Made by a program: the position numbers and the translations under genes. Under the pieces are notes generated by a model, which saw only the letters and a list, made by a program, of their open reading frames with translations, made no database searches and was not told where the DNA came from. Below, piece by piece: positions 15,589 through 22,669 of a stretch of 42,354 bases of DNA. Numbering within the stretch: the stretch's first letter is position 1; each line of letters starts with the position of its first letter. Origin of the DNA: Methylibium sp. (GTDB lineage Bacteria > Pseudomonadota > Gammaproteobacteria > Burkholderiales > Burkholderiaceae_C); contig PNNH01000013.1 in the NCBI GenBank assembly GCA_013824165.1, positions 1 through 42,354 of the forward strand, in the 5' to 3' direction.

Positions 15589-17445
15589 CTACGGGGAAAT
15601 CAAGACGTGCCAAGAAGGCATCATGGTCGCGCTATCCATCCCAATGCTGCAGCTCCAGCTGAGTCCCGCGGTGCTACCTGACACGCCTCCCGAGGTCTGA
15701 GGGGAAAGCTCACCCGCGGCCATCATGCGGTTCACCTCGGCTGTGCAAGAAAAAGTGCTCACCGAAACCGTTGAGTTGATAGCGGACAGTGTCGTGCCGC
15801 TGATCAGCGCTTCAAGATCGGGTGGCAACATCGACACCGCAGGAAGGGCCCTGCTGTCGATCAAACCCATACTGCTGCCGTTGAGGACGAGGTAGGCCCA
15901 GGGCGCCACGCAAACGCTGCCGTTGAACGATGCTCCAGACGGGCATGCAGGGGTCGGTGGGCGCTGATTTGACTCGCAGCTTCTATTCGTGAACAGCCAT
16001 GCGCCGGCCGAGCAAGTGGCCATGATCGAGCCTATGCCGCCGCTCACAGCGCTGAAGACAGAACTTTGACCGTCGGTCATTGTCGTTATGTTGAACACAC
16101 AGCTGCCGCTGGTGGTCTGCGTCGATGGGCACGGCGGCGCCGGCGGCGGTGTGGCGGCGCAGACCTCGGAGCCCGACGGCACCAGCGATCCGTTGTTGCA
16201 GGTGTAGCCCTTCATGCCCACAAAGCCCGCCGTCGTGCTGTTGAAGCCGCCAGCCTGGCCATGCGTCAGCACCGTGTTGATCGTCGTGCCGCAGCCACCT
16301 CCCCAACTTGCCGGGAAGCCGGCGATCGCGCAGTTCGCCGGCGGCGCCGGCGGAGCTGGCGGCGGCGCTGCAGAGGCGCTGCAGCTTTGCGAGGCAACAC
16401 TCAGCGAGCCCGCCGTGCAGGTGTAGCTCAGAGCGCCTGCATAGCCCACGTTCGTGTTGTTGTAGGTGCCCGTGGCACCGTCGGCCAGCACATCGTTGAT
16501 CGTCGTGCCGCAGCCAGCACCCCAGGCCGGCGAGTAATTGCTCATCGAGCAAACGGTAGCCGGTGGAGCCGGTGGCGGCGAAGGTGGTGGCGGGGGAGGA
16601 GGCGGTGGAGGCGGAGGCGGCGCTGGGTTCGCCGTGCAAGTCGGACTGGACACGTTCACGCTGCCGTTGAAGCAGCTGGCCTGGACACTTCCCGAGAATC
16701 CGCTGGTCGTGTTCGAGCCCGTGGCGCTGCCCCCGCTGGACATGGCAGGGATTGAGTAGGTGCAGCTGCCGCTCGTGAACGTTGTCGCACTGCAGCCGGC
16801 CGGCGCCGAGGTGTAGAACGACCAGGACGCCGTCGGGCTGGTGCCACCGGGGCCACTGGCCGTCGCCGTGCAGCTGGTGGAGCCGACAAAGTTGCCGGAG
16901 AGCGTTCGAGATCCACTGACCGGCAAGCTGCCAGAGCTCGGATTCGCGCCAGAGCACGAGTAGGAGACCGATGTGGCGTCGCTGGCCGACCAGCTGAAGG
17001 TGGTCGAGTCGCCCAGCAAGATCGACGAGGCGCCAGGCGTCACCGTCAGCTTCGGGATCGGAATGCAAGTGGTCGAAGCCGCGCCCCACGATCCGTTGGT
17101 GCAGGTCAGCGTGGTCGAGCCGATGTAGCCCGTCGTCTTGTTCGGTGCTGTTGCCGTCACGCCCGAGCCCACAGCGGGCAGATCGAAGCGACACGCGCCC
17201 AGCGGCGCGAAGTTGCTCACCGCGGCGCAAGGCGCCTCGGGCACCGTCGGTGCGATCGGCAGCTTGCAGCGCACCACGCCATTGTCCATGGTCCAGCTCG
17301 TGCCAGATTTGCAGCCGAAGCCGTAGCCGTCTTGGACGGCGGTTTGGCCCTGGCGCTGCTGCGCCACGGCGGGGGGAGTGCTGGCCAGCACTAGGCTGGC
17401 CAGCAGCGCCAGGCCGGCGGCCTGGCGGATAGTGAATCGAAGCAT
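15589..17445 (-). CDS. secreted protein with five four-cysteine modules, an Ig-like domain and a proline linker
   Basis: A 618-residue exported protein. The start at 17445 has AAGGAG upstream and a signal peptide (residues 1–28, cleavage near AVA-QQ). Five modules share a four-cysteine pattern, C-x(9–12)-C-x(28–30)-C-x(11–12)-C: C73/84/115/127, C218/228/258/270, C299/312/343/355, C372/385/416/429 and C439/449/478/490. An Ig-like domain lies at about 131–212, and a proline-rich linker at about 274–297. After residue 500 a non-repeated C-terminal domain follows. The cysteine spacing recalls sushi/CCP modules, but this is resemblance only. It is last in the operon with dotA/traY, so it may be an adhesin or mating-contact protein. 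Confidence 0.8.
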   Translation of the reverse strand: MLRFTIRQAAGLALLASLVLASTPPAVAQQRQGQTAVQDGYGFGCKSGTSWTMDNGVVRCKLPIAPTVPEAPCAAVSNFAPLGACRFDLPAVGSGVTATAPNKTTGYIGSTTLTCTNGSWGAASTTCIPIPKLTVTPGASSILLGDSTTFSWSASDATSVSYSCSGANPSSGSLPVSGSRTLSGNFVGSTSCTATASGPGGTSPTASWSFYTSAPAGCSATTFTSGSCTYSIPAMSSGGSATGSNTTSGFSGSVQASCFNGSVNVSSPTCTANPAPPPPPPPPPPPPPSPPPAPPATVCSMSNYSPAWGAGCGTTINDVLADGATGTYNNTNVGYAGALSYTCTAGSLSVASQSCSASAAPPPAPPAPPANCAIAGFPASWGGGCGTTINTVLTHGQAGGFNSTTAGFVGMKGYTCNNGSLVPSGSEVCAATPPPAPPCPSTQTTSGSCVFNITTMTDGQSSVFSAVSGGIGSIMATCSAGAWLFTNRSCESNQRPPTPACPSGASFNGSVCVAPWAYLVLNGSSMGLIDSRALPAVSMLPPDLEALISGTTLSAINSTVSVSTFSCTAEVNRMMAAGELSPQTSGGVSGSTAGLSWSCSIGMDSATMMPSWHVLISP

Positions 17446-17476
17446 TAGCTCTCCTTGTCGTCGAACTTCGGCCGGA

Positions 17477-19765
17477 TCACTTCCGGCCCGGGTTGTCCGC
17501 TCCGTCACGCGGGAATTGCGGCCGGTCTGCCAGGCGGCCGTTCTTTGGATCCTTGGGCGGTGGCTGCACCGCGGTCAGCTCGCGACCACTGCGGCTGACG
17601 TTCAGGAACATGCCGTGCACCTTGTTCTCGAGGTCTCGGCCCAGCTCGCTGGTGTGGCCGGCACCGACGTAGCCCAGCACCTGGTCAGGCAGCAGGAACA
17701 CCATGTTGAACAGCCCCTGGATGGCCGACAGGTTCATGATCAGGAACACCGTCAGAAGCGCCAGGATGGTCAGCAGCCCGGTGATCGAGTTGCCCTGCGC
17801 ATTGGCGATCGCGGAGCCGAACAGCACCACCTGGAAGGTGCCGAAGAGGACCAACAGCGCTGACGCTGCGAAGAAGCCGATCAGCATGAGCGCCGGCCGC
17901 GCGAGGGCGTTGAGCAGGAAGATGTAGCCGCGCTCTGCGCGCTGGCCCATGCCCTCGCCCTCGGCCTCCATGTGCGCTAGGCTGGCCAGCGGTGCCGCGG
18001 CAATGCCCTCCACGATCACCACAAAGTACTGGACCATGGCGCCCATCCAGGTGATGAAGGGAATCATTGGCACGTAAACCGCCATCAGCAGGCCCAAGCC
18101 AATCATCCACAAAGCGATGAGCGGCAGCATGGCCACCACTCCTGTCAGGGCGCTCGCAGCCCAGCCGAGCGGGCCTGCGCCTTTAGCGGCCTTCTCCAGC
18201 AGCCCGGAGGTGAATCCTTGGCTTGATCCCTCCTTACGGTCTGAGCCAGAGCTCGGGCTGATCAGGCTACCGACGACCATCATGGCTTGGCCAGTGACCA
18301 TCATGTAGTCGCCCATATTCTTGAACATGATGATCGGATTGACCTGGCCGTCTCCAGCCAGGCCGCCGACACCCTTTCGGACAAGCCATTGGCCAAAACT
18401 CCAGTCGCCTGTAGGCGAATCCATCGATCCAGTGGACTGGGCTACCTCTTTCATCATCGCCCCGAACGGGCTGTTCTTTGCCGAGAAGCCCAAGGTCTTG
18501 TCGTACCCCGCCTCAAGCGCTGTCTCGAAAGATCGCAAGGCCTCTGCAACAGTGCCATCGGCTGAGCGAGCTCCCGGGGGCTGCGAGGCGATCTCCACTG
18601 TGCGCACCGCATCCGAGATCGCGGCATTGACCTCCGCGAAGGTCGCGTACCAAGCACCGGCAGAAGCCCAACCGTACTGGGCCATCTGGTTCAGCGCCCC
18701 ATCTGCGATTCCCCGAGTGCTCGGGCTGCGACTCACCTCCTCAGCAGTCAGGCGCATGGAGTTCGAGTAACGACTCGCTGCCAACTCAATTTCTTCAACA
18801 GGTACAGCAGGGATCGCAGCCCCAGATGCCTTGGCTGCCATACGAGCCCTATACCAGCCGTCTGCCAAGGAGCCAACGCTGCTCGCAAAGCCATCAAAGT
18901 TGGCCGCATAGGCCTGTTGCACACGCGCACTGATGGCGTCGTAGTTGACCGACGCCACACGGAAGGCAAACATCGACTGCTCACGGCCGGCGCCCTTCTT
19001 GGTCAGCACGACGCTGCCGCACAGGTCCTTGTTGTTCTCAGTGCCGAACTTCACCGCGACCATTGCGCCAGGCACTGGGATCGAACCGATTCGGTCGTTG
19101 GGCGCCGGCGCAGCTTCCGGGTCCTCGACCTCGGCGGCCTGCTTGGCCACGCGGCACACGTGCATGGCGAACAGGTTCATGCCTGCTTCACGGAAGTTGC
19201 CGCTGGCCGAGGCCTGGCCCACCGCCGGGCTGACCAGAGCCTCGAAGTCCCGAGCCGCGTTGATTGCTCCGATCCACATCAGGTTGGCCAGCCCGATGCC
19301 CATCGTGGCGAAGAGCACCACGACGACCTGCGACAGCGAGAAGCCGCCGAACACTGGCACGATGCCCACCGCGCCGGTGACCATGCGGATCGGCATCCAG
19401 ACCGGCGACAGCTTGCCGCCCAGCACCTGGCCCTCCTGGGCCGTGCCGGCGATTCCGCGCACCAAGCCCCAACCGCCCCAGAACACCGCGACGACGAAGA
19501 TCACGCCATTGAAGAGCACGAAGATCGAGCCCAGCAGCGTGGTCGCGCCACCGGCCTGGGCCAGCGGGTTTCGGAAGAAGTCGCCAAACGCGCCCGCAAG
19601 GATCGCCATCGATCGGTCGTTGGTCGCACGGCCAGCAGCCAGCACCTGGTCGGGCGTGGTCTGCGCGGCAGCGACGCCGTGCGCCAGGAGAAGCGCGAGC
19701 GCGAGCAGCACCAGGCCGGCGGCGCCGGTGGTGCCGCGACCGTGTTGGAGCTGGGCGCTGCGCAT
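17477..19765 (-). CDS. DotA/TraY-family type IV secretion inner-membrane protein
   Basis: A 762-residue membrane protein. The signal segment (about 15–35) is followed by two hydrophobic clusters (about 72–105 and 125–165), a long periplasmic domain (about 190–530) and a C-terminal cluster of four or five membrane segments (about 545–690). The N-terminal block GDFFRNPLAQ, then GSIFVLFNGVIF, and the segment PVWMPIRMVTGAVGIVPVFGG match DotA/TraY proteins of I-type (Dot/Icm, IncI) systems; the length is close to IncI TraY (about 745). It lies 3 bases after the CAP lipoprotein and 31 bases before the cysteine-module protein. No other I-type component is encoded here. Confidence 0.85.
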   Translation of the reverse strand: MRSAQLQHGRGTTGAAGLVLLALALLLAHGVAAAQTTPDQVLAAGRATNDRSMAILAGAFGDFFRNPLAQAGGATTLLGSIFVLFNGVIFVVAVFWGGWGLVRGIAGTAQEGQVLGGKLSPVWMPIRMVTGAVGIVPVFGGFSLSQVVVVLFATMGIGLANLMWIGAINAARDFEALVSPAVGQASASGNFREAGMNLFAMHVCRVAKQAAEVEDPEAAPAPNDRIGSIPVPGAMVAVKFGTENNKDLCGSVVLTKKGAGREQSMFAFRVASVNYDAISARVQQAYAANFDGFASSVGSLADGWYRARMAAKASGAAIPAVPVEEIELAASRYSNSMRLTAEEVSRSPSTRGIADGALNQMAQYGWASAGAWYATFAEVNAAISDAVRTVEIASQPPGARSADGTVAEALRSFETALEAGYDKTLGFSAKNSPFGAMMKEVAQSTGSMDSPTGDWSFGQWLVRKGVGGLAGDGQVNPIIMFKNMGDYMMVTGQAMMVVGSLISPSSGSDRKEGSSQGFTSGLLEKAAKGAGPLGWAASALTGVVAMLPLIALWMIGLGLLMAVYVPMIPFITWMGAMVQYFVVIVEGIAAAPLASLAHMEAEGEGMGQRAERGYIFLLNALARPALMLIGFFAASALLVLFGTFQVVLFGSAIANAQGNSITGLLTILALLTVFLIMNLSAIQGLFNMVFLLPDQVLGYVGAGHTSELGRDLENKVHGMFLNVSRSGRELTAVQPPPKDPKNGRLADRPQFPRDGADNPGRK

Positions 19766-19768
19766 GGT

Positions 19769-20812
19769 TTACTGGCCGGTGGTGAAGCTGAAGGTCTCGG
19801 CCGGCTGCTCGATGCCGCCCACGCGGAGCACGAGAGTGACCGTGTAGCGGGTCAGCGGCTGGAGCTTGGTGTGCGGCACCAGTACGGCCTCGTTCATCTT
19901 GTCGGCGCCCCAGCTGCGGATGTAGGTGTCGTTGTCCTGGTCTAGGGCCAGCAGGTTCACGCCGAGCGTGAACTCGGTGCCGGTGCCAGACGCCGGCTTG
20001 ATCGAGGCCGCGGCCACCTTGAGCTTCTTGCCGAAGGGCCCGGACACGAAGAGGCCGGGGCCGACGTCGGTCATGTTCAAGCCGTGGGCGGCCACCGGGT
20101 TCGGGGTCTCGTAGCCGAGAGCGGTGCGGACGTCGATGGAGCTGCCGCAGGGGAACGTGCGGATGCTGTCCGCGCGCTGCGGGTGGCTCCGGTAACCCAT
20201 GTCGATCACGAAGGCGGGGTAGTAGTCCGGTTTGTCGACAGTCGAGGTTTCGGTGAACTTCAACCCGACGTCTCGGTAGGAGCCCAGCGCTGCGATCATG
20301 TGATACGGGCCGGCAAGCAGAGCGCGAATGAACTCGATTCGGTTGTCAGCGGCGCCGCCCATGGTGAGGATCTGCCCGCCGAAACCGGCTGCCGAGGTGC
20401 TCGTATACCCAGCCACCTTTTGCCGGTCGCTGATCGTGGTGCCGGTGAAGCCACTCAGGCCCTGGGTTTCGGTATGCCCGATGTACTGCCCGATCTGGCC
20501 GGCCTTCCACCGCTCGATGATGTAGTTCGCGTGAGCCGCGGCCGACTTGTCCAGGCTGGCGTTCTGCGTCAGCTGGCCGAAGCCGCAGGCGGCGCGGCGG
20601 GTGTTGAGGTAGTTGAGGGATTCCAGCTCCACGCTGCCCAGCGCGTAGGTCGGACTCGGCACGGTGGTTTGCAGCGCCAGGTCAGCGGCCGAGGGTCCGC
20701 TGGGCGTGGTCGGGGTGGGCGAACTGTCGCCGCCACCACCGCCACAGGCTGTCACCAGGGTCAGGATTGCAGCGCCTGCCAGGCGCTGGGTGCTTGTCAT
20801 GTTCTTGCTCAT
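19769..20812 (-). CDS. CAP-domain (SCP/PR1-like) lipoprotein with a C-terminal Ig-like domain
   Basis: A 347-residue lipoprotein: the lipobox LTAC places the acylated cysteine at residue 23, followed by a glycine/serine/proline linker. The CAP domain (about 57–205) starts ESLNYLNTRRAACG and carries the conserved H94 (AAAHANYI) and the H-x-E pair H113/E115 (GHTE). A C-terminal beta domain of the bacterial Ig-like type ends with TYTVTL-like strands and SFTTGQ. CAP proteins of bacteria are surface or periplasmic with poorly known roles. The position just before dotA/traY suggests a role in cell contact. Confidence 0.85.
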   Translation of the reverse strand: MSKNMTSTQRLAGAAILTLVTACGGGGGDSSPTPTTPSGPSAADLALQTTVPSPTYALGSVELESLNYLNTRRAACGFGQLTQNASLDKSAAAHANYIIERWKAGQIGQYIGHTETQGLSGFTGTTISDRQKVAGYTSTSAAGFGGQILTMGGAADNRIEFIRALLAGPYHMIAALGSYRDVGLKFTETSTVDKPDYYPAFVIDMGYRSHPQRADSIRTFPCGSSIDVRTALGYETPNPVAAHGLNMTDVGPGLFVSGPFGKKLKVAAASIKPASGTGTEFTLGVNLLALDQDNDTYIRSWGADKMNEAVLVPHTKLQPLTRYTVTLVLRVGGIEQPAETFSFTTGQ

Positions 20813-20828
20813 AGATTCCTCGGCTCGT

Positions 20829-21125
20829 TCAGTTCCAGGCTCGCCCGGTAGTCGACAAGATGGAAAGACGGATCGTGTAGATCCCGAATAGGAATTGCCT
20901 AAGCGCGCTTCCGGCGGGTGCGGCCCAGATCAACTCCACGAGTTCATCGCGGGCGCAGATTTGTGGATCGATACGATCGAGTTCCGCAGCCAGCTCAGGA
21001 GCTAGTAAGAGCTCAGCATCAAGCTGTTCCTGGCATCGATCGAACATCAGAGCTTCCTTGCTCCATCGGGGATCTAGCGCGCCAGCCATGTCGGCTGCGG
21101 CTTGAGCGATTTGATTTGGCTTCAT
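20829..21125 (-). CDS. 98-residue protein of the envelope operon, unknown
   Basis: Starts MKPNQIAQAAADMAGALD at 21125, with an AGGAG-type site upstream; the frame extends to 21209, but the extra part lacks protein character. It is acidic and helical in the middle (QEQLDAELLLAPELAAELDR) and has a hydrophobic C-terminal part (LRQFLFGIYTIRLSIL). No signal peptide. It lies 16 bases upstream of the CAP lipoprotein gene and 13 after the small membrane protein gene. I do not recognise it. Confidence 0.6.
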   Translation of the reverse strand: MKPNQIAQAAADMAGALDPRWSKEALMFDRCQEQLDAELLLAPELAAELDRIDPQICARDELVELIWAAPAGSALRQFLFGIYTIRLSILSTTGRAWN

Positions 21126-21138
21126 CGCGTTCTCCTGT

Positions 21139-21327
21139 TCACAGGCGCACTGCGCGGACGGCTGAGCGACATGCTCTAAACGTCTGGCGGACGAGCCAGA
21201 ACACAGCACGCACGCACAAGATGAATCCGACGACTTGGATCACGACAGCTACGCCAAAGATGCTGCTGTTAGCCAGGCCAGCAAGCGCGGCTGGCACCAT
21301 CGACGTGTTTGGTCTTCCACCTAACAT
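21139..21327 (-). CDS. small membrane protein, first gene of the envelope operon
   Basis: A 62-residue protein with a GGAGAGGA site upstream of the ATG at 21327. One or two hydrophobic stretches (about 10–45, LANSSIFGVAVVIQVVGFIL) and a basic C-terminal tail (RQTFRACRSAVRAVRL) predict an inner-membrane anchor with the tail in the cytoplasm. Operon position ahead of a DotA/TraY homologue would fit a holin-like, exclusion or assembly helper, but nothing specific can be claimed. Confidence 0.55.
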   Translation of the reverse strand: MLGGRPNTSMVPAALAGLANSSIFGVAVVIQVVGFILCVRAVFWLVRQTFRACRSAVRAVRL

Positions 21328-21420
21328 CTCGATTCCTCTCCGATCTAGATTGATGAATGGAGGCCAAGTGGCCTCGTCTGAACTGCTGGCCGGTAGATTC
21401 AGAGCCCGTTTGGGCTGTTG

Positions 21421-21669
21421 GTCTGCCGACCTGGCGGGCCACCAAGCTGCACGCCTGCCGCCCGGTTAGTTCTTCGCCCGGACGAAAAGGACCTGCCTGT
21501 GACCCAGCGACAAGGGCACGCGCGGAAGCCGCAGCTCGCGCAGCGAGACCGGGTGAGCACGCGGCGGAGCGAACCCTTTTCGCTGGGTCACAGGCAGGTA
21601 CGGTCCGGACAAAAGCGAAGAGCTCACTGGGCGGCAGGCTCGGCAGCGAACTCAGGCAGGTCGGCAGAC
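21421..21669. repeat. 249-bp nested inverted repeat between the relaxase and the envelope operon
   Basis: Several separated arms pair around one centre near 21545–21546. The outermost is 13 bp (21421–21433 with 21657–21669), the next 11 bp (21453–21463 with 21629–21639), the next CTTCGC/GCGAAG (21472–21477 with 21615–21620). The innermost is a perfect 20-bp arm (21491–21510 with 21580–21599) that continues for six more bases with one mismatch. The loop (21517–21573) has its own small stem, CTCGC-GCA-GCGAG. The 21328–21811 interval has no convincing gene. The C/G-rich stem CCCCACCC-TCT-GGGTGGGG lies beside it at 21714–21732. Confidence 0.85.
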
Positions 21670-21811
21670 TCCCGCTGCGCGAAGTGCGGCGGGGCGCCGC
21701 AGGCGCGCTCTGCCCCACCCTCTGGGTGGGGCCAAGATTGGGTCGGAGCTGGCTGTGACAGCGAGCGGGGCGACTCCCTGAGTCTTGCGAGCTTCATGCC
21801 GCTGCTCATTG

Positions 21812-22669
21812 TTAAGGCCGCTCCCAGACACGTTCCTGCAGCTCAGCCTCTTCCGCCGCCCGCTCTCGCTCAAGATGCAGCCGGACTAGCTCAGCTCGGC
21901 GCTCCTCATCGAGCTCGAGGCCGTGCCGCTCGGCGGCGTCGAAGATGATCTGTGCGGTCTCATCGAAGCCCATCGATGGGTTGGCCTCCCATGCCGTGAC
22001 ATAGTCTTCAGTGACCTTCAGCGCCACCCGTGTGACGGGCAGCCAGTCAGCCCACCGCTGGGGTTCCCCCGCCAGGAAAGTCTCGACATGGTCCACCTGC
22101 CCTGGATCCACGGCCTCGGGCGCCCGATGGTCGCGGATCTGCAGGACCTCGGCCTGCGCAGCGCGCTCGGCTTCGCGTTCCGCCGCGCGGGTCTGCAGTT
22201 CGGCCTGAATGGCGTCCTTGACAGCAAGGTCGACGACATCCGCCTGCACATGCGCATGGCCCATCGTGCTGCCGATATCCAGCTGACCGAGCGACAGGAT
22301 CAGCAGGATGCGTCGCACGAGCTCTCGCACGAGCTGCATCAGGCTTTCGATGGAGCCTTGCAGCCGCTCATCCTCGGTCTGAGCCGCCATCTCGCTCCAT
22401 GCCTCGCGGCCGAAGGCCTCGAGCTGTCGATCGGACAGGCAGCGCAGCGTGCCGGCCATTTCGTGGGCGGCAGCCTCCTGAACGAGATCTGCGGCACGTT
22501 GACGGTCGTTTTCGAGCTGCGCAGCGCGGGCCTGGGCCAGCAGCATCTGGCCGCGGTCGCGCCAGCTCTGCGCTTGATCGAGGCGGTCGCGCCAGTCCAA
22601 GGGTACCGGCTCGCCAAGAAGTTGGGCCATGACCTTGGATGAGGGCTTCTGGGTTTCTGTATCGGGCAT
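21812..22669 (-). CDS. possible internal restart: C-terminal part of the relaxase as a separate protein
   Basis: Codon 532 of the relaxase is an ATG at 22669 with AGGAAG 6 bases upstream, giving a 285-residue product (MPDTETQKPSSKVMAQLLGE...). It starts 38 bases after the end of the second nested gene. RSF1010 makes its primase in a similar way from inside mobA, so this is plausible, but only the site and spacing support it here. Confidence 0.35.
   Translation of the reverse strand: MPDTETQKPSSKVMAQLLGEPVPLDWRDRLDQAQSWRDRGQMLLAQARAAQLENDRQRAADLVQEAAAHEMAGTLRCLSDRQLEAFGREAWSEMAAQTEDERLQGSIESLMQLVRELVRRILLILSLGQLDIGSTMGHAHVQADVVDLAVKDAIQAELQTRAAEREAERAAQAEVLQIRDHRAPEAVDPGQVDHVETFLAGEPQRWADWLPVTRVALKVTEDYVTAWEANPSMGFDETAQIIFDAAERHGLELDEERRAELVRLHLERERAAEEAELQERVWERP

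Noticed and set aside
16066-16755. 229-aa plus-strand frame opposite the cysteine-module protein
   Set aside because: Arg/Ala/Gly-rich mirror of the coding strand; the minus-strand frame has a signal peptide, RBS and clear modules.
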